From NCBI RefSeq assembly GCF_001945445.1, contig NZ_MSXW01000009.1, positions 62,001 through 126,000 of the forward strand: a DNA stretch of 64,000 nucleotides, in the 5' to 3' direction. The translations under genes and the position numbers were made by a program. The stretch is from Pseudomonas sp. PA27(2017). GTDB lineage: Bacteria > Pseudomonadota > Gammaproteobacteria > Pseudomonadales > Pseudomonadaceae. The stretch's first letter is position 1; every line of letters begins with the position of its first letter. Shown here piece by piece: positions 8,364 to 17,474 of this stretch. Below the pieces are notes generated by a model. That model did no database searches, had not been told where the DNA came from, and worked only from the letters and a program-made list of their open reading frames with translations.

Positions 8364-9854
8364 TCAGAAGGGATACAGCGGTGGGGTGTCCTTGACCGTC
8401 ACCCATTGCCACTGGGTGAATTCGTCCCAGTTGGCGGGGCCGCTCATGCTGCCGCCGTTGCCGGAATTGCCACGGCCGCCGAATGGGTTGACGCCATCGT
8501 CGTTCACGGTCTGGTCGTTGATGTGCAGCATGCCGGCGCGTAGTTGGGCGCCGATCGCCATGGCGCGGCCTACGGAGCGTGAGATCACCGCCGCGGCGAG
8601 GCCGTATTCGCTGCGGTTGGCCAGTTCGACGGCCTCTTCGTCGCTGGCGAAGCTGGCCACGCAGGCCACCGGGCCGAACAGCTCGGTGTCGAAGGCCGGC
8701 ATGCCCGGCGCCAGATGGCTGAGCACGGTGGGCTGATAGAACAGCCCCTCGTACTGGCCGCCCACCTGCAGGCGCGCACCGGCCACCACGCTGTCGAGCA
8801 CCAGTTGATGGGTTCGTACCAGCTGGTTCTCGTTGATCATCGGGCCCAGCTCCACGTCACCGCCGGCCGGGTCGCCCAGGCGCAGGCGCCGGGTGCGCTC
8901 GACCAAACCCTCGACGAAGCGCTCGTGCAGCGACTCGTGCACCAGGATCAGCCCGCTGGCCATGCAGATCTGTCCCTGATGCAGGAAGGCGCCCCAACTG
9001 GCGCAACTCAGGGCGCGCTCCAGGTCGGCGTTGTCGAGAATGATCAGCGGGTTCTTGCCGCCCAACTCCAGCGCCACTTTCTTGAGGTGGCGCCCGGCGG
9101 TTTCCGCGACCTTGCGCCCGGCTGCAGTGGAGCCGGTGAAGGCGATCATCCGCACGTGCGGGTCGCTGCACAGCGCCGCGCCGGCATCGGCACCGCCGGG
9201 CAGCACGTGCAACACACCCTCGGGCAGGCCGGCCAGCTCGAGCAGCCGGGCGATCAGGAAGCCGCCGGCGATCGGCGTCTGTGGGTCGGGCTTGAGCACC
9301 ACCGCGTTGCCTGCCGCCAGTGCCGGGGCCACGGCGCGGATCGACAGGATGAGCGGGAAATTGAACGGCGAGATCACCCCGACCACGCCGTGGGGCAGGC
9401 GCCGCGCGTAGGACAGCGTAGCGGTGTTGCTCGGCAGCACCAGACCGTGGGGCTGCATCACCTGGCCGGCGGCGAGCTGCAGGAACAGCACCGCCTCACG
9501 CACCTCATGCTGGGCCTTGGGCAGGATGCCGCCGGTTTCTCGGGCGATGAACAGCGCGCACTCGTCGGCCTGGGCCTGCAGCAGCCCGGCGGCGCGCAGA
9601 AAGATATCGGCACGCTGGCGCGGCGGCACGGCCTCCCAGGCCGGCTGTTGGGCGGCTGCCGCCGCAGTGGCGATGGCGACATCCTCGGCGCGAGCCTGGC
9701 CGGTGATGGCCAGGCGTTCACCCGTGGCCGGCTCGATGACGGCGTTGCTCCCTCCCGCCAGGGGCGGCCGCCAGGTGCCGGAAAACAGTTTGGCGGCCCA
9801 TATGCCTTCATCCAGCAGTGCAGCAGTCGATTCTGATCGTGGCAGTCGAGACAT
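8364..9854 (-). CDS. Aryl-aldehyde dehydrogenase (benzaldehyde/vanillin dehydrogenase-like)
   Basis: This NAD(P)-dependent aldehyde dehydrogenase of 496 residues has SPFNFPL near 160, FTGSTAAGRKVAE near 240, the general-base Glu in LELGGKNPLIIL near 265, and the nucleophilic Cys in GQICMASG near 300. The length and N-terminus fit benzaldehyde-type enzymes that oxidise aromatic aldehydes to acids. It is the first gene of the operon, 41 bp before the CalA-like gene, behind AAGGAG and a sigma-54 promoter at 9913-9927. The combination implies conversion of an aromatic alcohol to its carboxylate; a specific substrate such as coniferyl aldehyde is not proven. Confidence 0.88.
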   Translation of the reverse strand: MSRLPRSESTAALLDEGIWAAKLFSGTWRPPLAGGSNAVIEPATGERLAITGQARAEDVAIATAAAAAQQPAWEAVPPRQRADIFLRAAGLLQAQADECALFIARETGGILPKAQHEVREAVLFLQLAAGQVMQPHGLVLPSNTATLSYARRLPHGVVGVISPFNFPLILSIRAVAPALAAGNAVVLKPDPQTPIAGGFLIARLLELAGLPEGVLHVLPGGADAGAALCSDPHVRMIAFTGSTAAGRKVAETAGRHLKKVALELGGKNPLIILDNADLERALSCASWGAFLHQGQICMASGLILVHESLHERFVEGLVERTRRLRLGDPAGGDVELGPMINENQLVRTHQLVLDSVVAGARLQVGGQYEGLFYQPTVLSHLAPGMPAFDTELFGPVACVASFASDEEAVELANRSEYGLAAAVISRSVGRAMAIGAQLRAGMLHINDQTVNDDGVNPFGGRGNSGNGGSMSGPANWDEFTQWQWVTVKDTPPLYPF

Positions 9855-9912
9855 GGTGTCTCCTTGGAGTATTGTTGTTTTGAGTGATGTGCCGGTGGCA
9901 TCAGCACTGATC

Positions 9913-9927
9913 GCAAGGAGCGTGCCC
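9913..9927 (-). promoter_or_regulatory. Sigma-54 (RpoN) promoter of the aryl-alcohol operon
   Basis: Read on the minus strand the site is GGGCACG-N4-TTGC, which matches TGGCACG-N4-TTGC at all positions but the first and has the required spacing of the GG and GC pairs. Transcription would begin near 9901, about 47 bp before the aldehyde dehydrogenase start. A sigma-54 activator gene lies divergently next door. Confidence 0.8.
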
Positions 9928-10037
9928 AGCCATGTGGCGGCGCTGAGCGATTTGGATAATCCATAAAAATTTCAATAAGCTGGGCGCGTTCATCGGGATT
10001 TTCAGGTTGGTCAGGCATCGATTTCAGCTGCTCACGT

Positions 10038-10053
10038 TTGAGCAAATGAGTAA
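10038..10053. promoter_or_regulatory. Candidate XylR/DmpR-type upstream activating sequence
   Basis: TTGAGCAAATGAGTAA matches the classical XylR/DmpR half-site arrangement TTGATCAATTGATCAA at 12 of 16 positions. It lies about 145 bp upstream of the inferred start site of the aryl-alcohol operon, the normal distance for a looping activator, and about 58 bp before the regulator's own start codon. Confidence 0.5.
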
Positions 10054-10110
10054 GTCGAAGAGCCGTTTTTCCATGCCGATCTGATGAATTGCGCAAGCGA
10101 GGAGCCGTGC

Positions 10111-11877
10111 ATGGCCGATAGCCGTCGCATTTCCCTGGATGCGCTGCAGATCACTGAAGCGCCGCACTACCGTGGTGCCAGCGACGCGCTGGACTGGGAG
10201 AATTCCCCGACCCTGCGCGACCTCACCGAGTGCCTGTTCTTCTCGCCGGGTGACGGGCGAATCTGGCTCAACGACCAGCGCATGGTGCTGCTGCATTGCG
10301 AAGCGCTGGGCGCGCTACGCCGCGAGCTGATCGACAGCCTCGGCCTGGAGCGTGCCCGCGGTTTGCTGACTCGCGCGGGGTACCTGTCCGGCGCCCGGGA
10401 TGCACGGCTGGTGCAGCAGCGCTGGGCGGACGCCGAGCCAGCGTCGATCTTCGCCGCGGGCATCCGCCTGCATGGGCTGGAGGGTATGGTCAAGGTCGAG
10501 CCGCTGCACTTCGAATTCGATGTCGATCGCGGCCACTACGACGGCGAATTTCTCTGGCACCACGCCCACGAAGACGACGAGCACATCGCCGCCTATGGAA
10601 TCGGCAACGACCCGGCCTGCTGGATGGAACTGGGCTACGCCACCGGCTACGTGAGCGGTCTGTTCGGCCGCCTGGTGGTGTTTCGCGAGGTGGAATGCCG
10701 GGCCATGGGCCACCAGGTATGTCGCGTACTGGGCAAGACCGCCGAGCTGTGGGGTGATGTCAGCGAAGACCTGCGCTATCTCAACGCCTCGACCGAGGAG
10801 GGCGAGCGCAGCGGCCTGGAGCGCACGGCGTATCAGCCGCTACCGGCCAGCGCCGGGGAAATCGACGAAGGCCGCATGATCGGCGCTTCGGCCGCCTTCA
10901 ATGCGGCCTTCCAGTCGCTGCAGCGGGTGGCGCGCACGCCGGCCACGGTGCTGTTCGGTGGCGAATCCGGGGTCGGCAAGGAGCTGTTCGCCAGCAACCT
11001 GCACCGCATGAGCGAACGCCGCGACGGGCCGTTCGTGGCGCTCAACTGCGCGGCCATCGCCGAAAGTCTGATCGAGGCCGAACTGTTCGGCGTCGAGCGC
11101 GGTGCCTTCACTGGCGCCAGCCACTCGAGGCCCGGCCGCTTCGAGCGCGCCCAGGGCGGCACGTTGTTTCTCGACGAGGTGGCCTGCCTGAGCCTGCCGG
11201 GCCAGGGCAAGCTGCTGCGCGCCCTGCAGGAGCGCGAGATCGAGAGGGTTGGCGGTACTTCGGTGATCAGCATCGACGTGCGGGTGATCGCCGCCACCAA
11301 CGTCGACCTTCGTGCGGCGGTGCGCCGTGGCGAGTTTCGCGAAGACCTGTACTACCGCCTCAACGTCTACCCGATCCATATTCCGCCGCTGCGCGAGCGG
11401 CGCGACGACATTCCGCTGCTGGTGGATTTCTTCATGCGCCGCTACTGCGAGCGCTACGGGCGAACCCCGGTCGGGCTGACCATGCGCGGCCTCAAGGCGC
11501 TGCTCAACTACAGCTTCCCCGGCAATATCCGCGAGTTGCAGAACCTGATCGAACGCGGGGTGATCGCCAGTAACGAAGGCGCCCCGATCGACCTCAACCA
11601 CCTGTTCCGCGATGAAGAGCTGCCGGCCGAGTTCTATTCGCTGCTGCAGCAGGGGCGGCTGGTGCAGCATCAGGATCGGCCTGGCGAAACCGACCTGCTG
11701 ACTCGTCTCGGTTGCCCTGACCTGCCCGATGCCAACCTGTCGCTGCAGGCCGTGGAGAACCAACTGCTCGAACAGGCCCTGCAGCGCAGTGCCGGTAACC
11801 TGGCTGCGGCCGCCCGCATGCTGGGGCTGAGCCGGGCGCAGTTTGCGTATCGGCTGAAGCGGGCGCGGGTCGGTTGA
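10111..11877 (+). CDS. Sigma-54-dependent XylR/DmpR-type activator (V4R effector domain)
   Basis: The 588-residue regulator has an N-terminal XylR_N/V4R effector domain (about 20-215, including [20 protein letters not shown]), a short linker, a sigma-54 AAA+ domain (about 240-475) with Walker [13 protein letters not shown], the GAFTGA loop that contacts sigma-54, Walker [10 protein letters not shown] and arginine-finger region [22 protein letters not shown], and a C-terminal Fis-type HTH ([20 protein letters not shown]). ATG 10111 has GAGGAG upstream; an earlier ATG at 10084 does not. In this family aromatic ligands bind the V4R domain and relieve repression of the ATPase. Its target is very likely the divergent aryl-alcohol operon. 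Confidence 0.9.
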   Translation: MADSRRISLDALQITEAPHYRGASDALDWENSPTLRDLTECLFFSPGDGRIWLNDQRMVLLHCEALGALRRELIDSLGLERARGLLTRAGYLSGARDARLVQQRWADAEPASIFAAGIRLHGLEGMVKVEPLHFEFDVDRGHYDGEFLWHHAHEDDEHIAAYGIGNDPACWMELGYATGYVSGLFGRLVVFREVECRAMGHQVCRVLGKTAELWGDVSEDLRYLNASTEEGERSGLERTAYQPLPASAGEIDEGRMIGASAAFNAAFQSLQRVARTPATVLFGGESGVGKELFASNLHRMSERRDGPFVALNCAAIAESLIEAELFGVERGAFTGASHSRPGRFERAQGGTLFLDEVACLSLPGQGKLLRALQEREIERVGGTSVISIDVRVIAATNVDLRAAVRRGEFREDLYYRLNVYPIHIPPLRERRDDIPLLVDFFMRRYCERYGRTPVGLTMRGLKALLNYSFPGNIRELQNLIERGVIASNEGAPIDLNHLFRDEELPAEFYSLLQQGRLVQHQDRPGETDLLTRLGCPDLPDANLSLQAVENQLLEQALQRSAGNLAAAARMLGLSRAQFAYRLKRARVG

Positions 11878-11899
11878 GATTATTCGCGGGTATAAACTA

Positions 11900-11987
11900 G
11901 GCGTTCCCGCCCGCTCCCACAAAAGCTGTCCTCGGCACCAAATTTGTCGGTGCCCGCAAATCCCACGTGGGAGCGGGCGGGGACGCC
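11900..11987. repeat. REP-like inverted pair
   Basis: The arms at 11900-11920 and 11967-11987 (core GTGGGAGCGGGC) pair at 20 of 21 positions around a 46-bp loop that contains its own GGCACC/GGTGCC hairpin. This is the usual extragenic palindrome form of Pseudomonas. It separates the regulator from the end of triC, transcribed towards it, and may also act as a terminator. A related copy lies at 19594-19638. Confidence 0.7.
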
Positions 11988-12071
11988 CAGTCCATGCCCG
12001 CGAAGGGGCTACCGAGCACCGCTGACCCTGCTGAATGAACACGGGCTTGCTAGCGGCGCGCCGGTTAAAAC

Positions 12072-15000
12072 TTACACCTGTGCATCCTCGCGCTGCTCGT
12101 CGCTTGGCTCCTCGATCCGATACCAGGCCACATACAGCGCCGGCAGGAATAGCAGGGTCAGCAGAGTGGCGCTGAAGATGCCGCCGATCATGGCGTAGGC
12201 CATCGGCCCCCAGAACACCTCGCGGGCGATGGGGATCATGCCCAGGCTGGCGGCGGCGGCGGTCAGCAGGATCGGCCGGCGGCGGTGGTGGGTAGCGTCG
12301 ATCACCGCCTGCCAGGGCGAGTCGCCGGCCCGCTCGAATTCGTCGATCTGGGTGACCAGGATCACCGAGTTGCGGATGATGATGCCGATCAGCGCCAGCA
12401 CCCCGAGAATCGCCACGAAGCCCAGCGGCGTGCCGGTCGGCACCAGAGCCAGTACCACGCCGATCAGGCCCAGCGGCGCCACGCTGAATACCAGGAAGGT
12501 CTTGGCCACGCTGTGCAGCTGGATCATCAGGAAGGTGGCCATCAAGAACAGCATCAGCGGCAGTACGCTGGCGATCGGGCCCTGGGCCTTGCCGCTTTCT
12601 TCCACGGTGCCGCCGGTGGCGACGCTGTAGCCGTTGGGCAGCCCATCTGAGAATTTCTGGATGTCCGGCGCCAGGTTCGCCACCAGGTCGGTGGGCTGGA
12701 TATCGCTGACCACCGCGGCCTTGAGGGTGATGGTCGGCTTGCGGTCGCGGCGCCAGACCAGCGGTTGCTCCAGCTCGTAGCCGACGGTGGCGAAGGCACG
12801 CAGCGGAATGGCTACGCCGTTGGGGTTGACGATCTGCAGGTTTTCCAGGGTTTGCGGCGAGCTGCGTTCGCTGTCTTCGGCGCGGCCGATCACGTCGATC
12901 AGGTAGATGTCGTCTTTCACCTGGGTGACCGTGGTGCCGCTGACGATGCCGTTGAGCAGATTGGCGACGTCTTCGGAGGACAGCCCGAACTGTCGCGCCT
13001 TGTCCTGGGCTACGTCGATGCGCAGCACCTTGCCGGGCTCGTTCCAGTCGTAAACCATCTCGCCGATGTCCGGGTTCTCGTCCAGCAGAGTGGCCAGCTC
13101 CAGGGCGTGCTTGCGCACCTGATCGACGTCCGCGCCGCTGATCCGGTACTGGATCGGCCGGCCCACCGGCGGGCCCATTTCCAGAGGCTGCACGAAGGTG
13201 CCGATGCCGACGAAGTCCTCGCGCAGGCGTTTGTTGAGCTTGGCTACCAGGCGATCACGGGCATCGATGTCCTGGGCGACGATCACCAGCTGGGCGTAGA
13301 ACGGGTTCTGCAGTTGCTGGTCCAGCGGCAGGTAGAAACGCAGTGCACCCTGGCCGATGTAGGTGCTCCAACGGGCGATGTCCTCGTCGCCCTGCAGGGT
13401 GGCTTCGAGGCGGTCGACCTGGGCGCGGGTCTCGTTGATCGAGGCGTTCTGCGGCAGGTTGAGGTCGACGAGAATCTCCGGGCGATCCGAGGCAGGAAAG
13501 AACTGGCTCTGCACCATCGTCATGCCGGCCAGGGAGGCGGCGAACAGGGCGATGGTCAGGCCGATGGTCCACCAGCGGTGCCGCATGGCCAGCAGCAGGC
13601 CCTTGTCGAACGCGCGGGCGATACGACCGGGGCCGCTTTCCTTGGCCTTCATGCGCTTGGGCAGGATGTGCACGGCGATCACCGGGGCGAACACCACGGC
13701 CACCAGCCAGGACAGCGACAGCGCCACGGCGATCACCGCGAACAGGGTGAAGGTGTATTCGCCCGCCGAGCTGGCGTTGAGGCCGATGGGCACGAAGCCG
13801 GCCACCGTCACCAGGGTACCGGTCAGCATCGGGAAGGCCGTCGAGGTGTAGGCGAAGGTGCCGGCGTCGTGCAGTGAGTCGCCCTTTTCCAGGCGGGTGA
13901 CCATCACTTCCACGGTGATCATCGCATCGTCGACCATCAGCCCAAGGGCGATGATCAGCGCGCCCAGGGAGATGCGCTGCATGGTGATGCCGCTGTATTC
14001 CATGAACATGAACACCATGGCCAGCACCAGCGGAATCGAGCAGGCGACCACCAGGCCGGCGCGGATGCCGAGGCTGACGAAGCTCACCAGCATGACGATC
14101 AGCACCGCTTCGAACAGGGCGCGGGTAAAACCGCTTACGGCTTCCTCCACCACTTCGGCCTGGTCGGACACCACATGCACGCCAACGCCCACCGGCAGGT
14201 CGGCGGTCAGCTCATCCATTTTCGTGTGCAGGGCCTTGCCGAAGGTCTGGATATTGCCGCCGTCGCGCATGGCGATGGCCAGGCCGATGGCCGGCTTGCC
14301 GTTGTAGCGGAACAGCGCCTGGGGCGGGTCGACGTAGTCGCGGGTGATCTCGGCGATATCGGTCAACCGATAGAAGCGGTCATCCATACGCAGGTTGACG
14401 TTGCGCAGGTCGGCTTCGGAGGCGAACTGGCCGCTGGTGCGCACGGAAATCCGCTCCGGCCCGGCCTCAATCACTCCCGAAGGCGTCACCGCGTTCTGCG
14501 CCTGCAGGCTCTGGATCACCTGGCTCTGGTCGATGCCCAGGGCGGCCAGCTTGCGGGTCGAGAAGTTAAGGTAGAACACCTCGTTCTGCTGACCGACCAT
14601 CTGCACCTTGCCCAGGTCCGGCACGCTGCGGATCTCGGCGCGGACCTTTTCAACGTAGTCGCGCAGCTGGCGCATGCTCAGGCCATCGCCGGTGAAGGCG
14701 TAGATGGAGCCGAACACGTCGCCGAATTCGTCGTTGAACGACGGGCCCTGCAGGCCCTGGGGGAACTCGCCGCGGATGTCGTCGATCTTCTTGCGCACCT
14801 GGTACCAGATGCCGTCGATGTCGCCGGCCTTGGTGGTGTCGCGCAGGAACACCATGACGGTCGATTCGCCCGGCCGCGTATAGCTCTTCACGTAATCCAG
14901 CGAGTCCAGCTCCTCGAGCTTCTTCTCGATGCGGTCGGTGACCTGGTTGAGGGTTTCGTCGACCGTGGCGCCCGGCCAGCGGGTCTGGATGACCATGGTC

Positions 15001-15158
15001 TTGATGGTGAACGCCGGGTCTTCCTCGCGGCCCAGGTTCATGTAGGAGATCACGCCCATCAGCAGCGACACGAACATCAGGTACCAGACGAACGACTGGT
15101 GGCGCAGCGCCCAGTCCGAGAGGTTGAAGCCGTCCTTGCGCGGCGCCTGCTGGGTCAT
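12072..15158 (-). CDS. triC: RND efflux permease, TriC-like
   Basis: This inner-membrane proton/drug antiporter has 1028 residues. It has a first TM helix near 25-45, a large periplasmic loop, a block of TM helices around 335-540 with the proton-relay sequence LMVDDAMITVEVM near 410, a second periplasmic loop, and a final TM block from about 850. It is the last gene of a three-gene operon with two adaptor lipoproteins, the layout of TriABC of P. aeruginosa, which exports triclosan. The assignment to TriC rests on that layout and on sequence style; the substrate range here is unknown. Its start overlaps the triB stop by four bases. Confidence 0.82.
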   Translation of the reverse strand: MTQQAPRKDGFNLSDWALRHQSFVWYLMFVSLLMGVISYMNLGREEDPAFTIKTMVIQTRWPGATVDETLNQVTDRIEKKLEELDSLDYVKSYTRPGESTVMVFLRDTTKAGDIDGIWYQVRKKIDDIRGEFPQGLQGPSFNDEFGDVFGSIYAFTGDGLSMRQLRDYVEKVRAEIRSVPDLGKVQMVGQQNEVFYLNFSTRKLAALGIDQSQVIQSLQAQNAVTPSGVIEAGPERISVRTSGQFASEADLRNVNLRMDDRFYRLTDIAEITRDYVDPPQALFRYNGKPAIGLAIAMRDGGNIQTFGKALHTKMDELTADLPVGVGVHVVSDQAEVVEEAVSGFTRALFEAVLIVMLVSFVSLGIRAGLVVACSIPLVLAMVFMFMEYSGITMQRISLGALIIALGLMVDDAMITVEVMVTRLEKGDSLHDAGTFAYTSTAFPMLTGTLVTVAGFVPIGLNASSAGEYTFTLFAVIAVALSLSWLVAVVFAPVIAVHILPKRMKAKESGPGRIARAFDKGLLLAMRHRWWTIGLTIALFAASLAGMTMVQSQFFPASDRPEILVDLNLPQNASINETRAQVDRLEATLQGDEDIARWSTYIGQGALRFYLPLDQQLQNPFYAQLVIVAQDIDARDRLVAKLNKRLREDFVGIGTFVQPLEMGPPVGRPIQYRISGADVDQVRKHALELATLLDENPDIGEMVYDWNEPGKVLRIDVAQDKARQFGLSSEDVANLLNGIVSGTTVTQVKDDIYLIDVIGRAEDSERSSPQTLENLQIVNPNGVAIPLRAFATVGYELEQPLVWRRDRKPTITLKAAVVSDIQPTDLVANLAPDIQKFSDGLPNGYSVATGGTVEESGKAQGPIASVLPLMLFLMATFLMIQLHSVAKTFLVFSVAPLGLIGVVLALVPTGTPLGFVAILGVLALIGIIIRNSVILVTQIDEFERAGDSPWQAVIDATHHRRRPILLTAAAASLGMIPIAREVFWGPMAYAMIGGIFSATLLTLLFLPALYVAWYRIEEPSDEQREDAQV

Positions 15159-16219
15159 GGTGCGACGCCCTCATCGATGCGGATCTGCTGGCCGTCCCTG
15201 AGCTCGCTCAGGCCGGCGCTGACTACCTTGTCGCCGGCCGCAAGGCCCTCGACGCTGATCTGTTCGCCTTCGCGGCCGACCACCCGCACGTTGCGCGGGT
15301 GCACGGTCTTGGCCTGGGTGTCGATCACCCAGACGCGGCTCTGGCCGTCGACCTCCTGCACGGCGGCGGCCGGCAGCAGGCTGCGCGGGGTCTGCGCACG
15401 GGTCAGGCTGATGGCCACGGCGGTGCCCAGGCGCAGGCCGGGCGGGGTTTCTTCCAGGGTCAGCCGAGCGCGACGGGTGCGGGTGGCGGCATCGGCGCGG
15501 GGCTCCAGCTCACGCAACTGGCCGCGGGTGGCGATGCTCGGGTCGAGCTGGGAGGCGACATTGAATTGCACCTGATCGTCCAAGCCGTCGGCCAGTTCCA
15601 CGGGTAGGTCGAACACCGCCTCACGCACGTCCGGGCGGGCCAGGGTGACCACTTCCTGACCGGCGCCGACCACCTGGCCGGCCTCCACGTGCCAGGCGGT
15701 AACCACCGCAGCGAAATCGCTCTTCAGGGTGCCGTAGTTCAGGCGGTCGCGGGCCTGGCGGGTGGCAGCCGCGGCCTGGTCGCGGTTGCTGCGGGCATTG
15801 CTCAGTTCGGTTTGCGCCTGCTCCAGGGTGGCCTTGGCACCGACGCCACGGTCGAACAGTTCCTGCTGGCGGCGCGCGTTGGCCTGGGCATTGATCCACT
15901 GCGCTTCGCTGCGCGCCTGGTCACCCTCGCTGGCGCGCAGGGCGTTCTGCTGATCGGTGGGATCGAGGGTGGCCAGGGGCGTGCCGGCCTGCACCTCGGC
16001 GCCGGCGTCCACCAGGCGGTGAGAAACCCGACCGCCGACGCGAAAGCCCAGGGTGCTCTGCACCCGCGCCTCGATGGTACCGGCAAAGCGGCCGAGCACC
16101 TGCTGATCCTGCTGCTGCACTTCGCTGTACAGCACCGGGCGGATCGGCTCGGGTTTCTCGTCTTCGGCGCAGCCTGCCAGCAGCGCGGCAACCAGCGTGA
16201 AAGCCATCGCGCGCTTCAT
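15155..16219 (-). CDS. triB: RND efflux periplasmic adaptor lipoprotein, TriB-like
   Basis: The 354-residue adaptor begins MKRAMAFTLVAALLAGCAED with a lipobox (LLAGC) for lipid anchoring. It has the lipoyl/barrel-sandwich half motifs (FRVGGRVSHRLVDAGAEV near 48 and FAAVVTAWHVEAGQVV near 168), a coiled-coil hairpin between about 95 and 155, and a beta-barrel region. It links the permease to an outer-membrane channel. Overlaps of four bases with triA and with triC indicate translational coupling. No outer-membrane factor gene is in the operon; TriABC is known to use a separately encoded channel. Confidence 0.82.
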   Translation of the reverse strand: MKRAMAFTLVAALLAGCAEDEKPEPIRPVLYSEVQQQDQQVLGRFAGTIEARVQSTLGFRVGGRVSHRLVDAGAEVQAGTPLATLDPTDQQNALRASEGDQARSEAQWINAQANARRQQELFDRGVGAKATLEQAQTELSNARSNRDQAAAATRQARDRLNYGTLKSDFAAVVTAWHVEAGQVVGAGQEVVTLARPDVREAVFDLPVELADGLDDQVQFNVASQLDPSIATRGQLRELEPRADAATRTRRARLTLEETPPGLRLGTAVAISLTRAQTPRSLLPAAAVQEVDGQSRVWVIDTQAKTVHPRNVRVVGREGEQISVEGLAAGDKVVSAGLSELRDGQQIRIDEGVAP

Positions 16220-17325
16220 GGCTGCTGCTCCTGCTGTGGATTCTGCTCGTGGGCCTCGGCGACTTCCACTTTCTGGCCGGGGTGCAACAGTTGTCCGCCG
16301 GCCACCACCACGCGGTCACCGTCCTGCAGGCCGGCGCGGATGATCACCTTGTCGGTCAGGTAACGACCGACCTGCACCGGATGCAGCTGCACCACATCGC
16401 CGTCGCCCAGGCGCCACACCGCCGGTTCGCGCTCGGCCTTGGTGAGTGCCGACCAGGGCAGCTCGACGCTGCGTACCGCCGGATTGCTGACATGGGCGCT
16501 GACGGTGGAGCCCAGGGTCATCGCTGCCGGCACCTGCTCCAGGCCGACCTTGACCTGCACCGTACCGCTCTGCGCCGACACCTGCGGGTTGACCTCGCGT
16601 ACCGTGCCGCTGGCGCCCACCTCGGGGTTGTCGAGCAGGCTCACGTGCAACGGCTGGCCCGGCTCGACCAGCAGCGCTTCGAAGACGTTGAACACCGCAT
16701 CGCGCTCGCCCTCGCGGGCCAGGCCGAAGATCGGCGTGGCCGCCTGCACCACCTGGCCGACCTCGGCCTGCCGGGCGGTGATCACTCCGTCGCTCTCGGC
16801 GCGCAGCTCGGTGTAGCCGGCCTGTTCGCGGGCGTCGGCAAGTTGCGCTTCGGCGGCGGCCAGGCTGTTGCGCGCGCCGCGGTCGCTGGCCACGGCGCTG
16901 TCGTATTCGCTGCGGCTGGTGTAGCCCTTGGGCAGCAGTTGCTGCTGGCGCCAGAGGTTGGCGGCGCTGAGCTTGACCTGGGCACGGGCTGCTTCGGCGG
17001 CCGCTTCGGCGGAGCGCACGGCGTTGCGTTGGTCCTGCGGGTCGAGGCGGGCCAGAACCTGGCCCGCCTTCACGGCATCGCCGACGTCCACCAGGCGCTC
17101 GGTGATCTTGCCACCTACGCGGAACGACAGATCGGTTTGAATGCGCGCCTGGATATCACCGGTAATGGTGGCGTCCGCCGCGTAGTCGACCTGGCTGACG
17201 GTGGCCACTTTCACGCGCGGATGCTTGGGCGCGGGCGGCGTCTCCTCGGCGCAGCCGGCCAGCAGCGCGAAAGCCAGCAAGGCCGCGACGAGGCGAGGCA
17301 ACGCAGAGGTCGATACGGGCGGCAT
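16216..17325 (-). CDS. triA: RND efflux periplasmic adaptor lipoprotein, TriA-like
   Basis: This is the first gene of the efflux operon, with 369 residues. ATG 17325 is chosen because GGAG lies upstream and it gives a compact lipoprotein signal (MPPVSTSALPRLVAALLAF, then LLAGC); the frame continues upstream without an RBS. It has the same adaptor architecture as TriB: FRVGGKITERLVDVGDAVKAG near 80, a coiled-coil hairpin, and SDGVITARQAEVGQVV. Two different adaptors for one RND permease is the distinctive Tri arrangement. It diverges from the LexA-box radical SAM gene across 149 bp. Confidence 0.82.
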   Translation of the reverse strand: MPPVSTSALPRLVAALLAFALLAGCAEETPPAPKHPRVKVATVSQVDYAADATITGDIQARIQTDLSFRVGGKITERLVDVGDAVKAGQVLARLDPQDQRNAVRSAEAAAEAARAQVKLSAANLWRQQQLLPKGYTSRSEYDSAVASDRGARNSLAAAEAQLADAREQAGYTELRAESDGVITARQAEVGQVVQAATPIFGLAREGERDAVFNVFEALLVEPGQPLHVSLLDNPEVGASGTVREVNPQVSAQSGTVQVKVGLEQVPAAMTLGSTVSAHVSNPAVRSVELPWSALTKAEREPAVWRLGDGDVVQLHPVQVGRYLTDKVIIRAGLQDGDRVVVAGGQLLHPGQKVEVAEAHEQNPQQEQQP

Positions 17326-17442
17326 GGAGACTCCGGCACGGCAGGACGCGAGGGTGTGTGCAGATGCGACCGCACCAGGCGACGAACGGTTCAGGCTACT
17401 CGTGCGACGAGCGTGGCTTGTGCTGGGGACGCAATCCAAATA

Positions 17443-17458
17443 CTGTATTTATATACAG
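17443..17458. promoter_or_regulatory. LexA (SOS) box
   Basis: CTGTATTTATATACAG is a perfect CTGT-N8-ACAG LexA site with the AT-rich alternating centre of strong boxes. It ends 16 bp before ATG 17475 of the radical SAM gene, so LexA would sit on that promoter. The divergent triA start is 118 bp away on the other side. Confidence 0.85.
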
Positions 17459-17474
17459 TTATCGAGCTCGAGCC

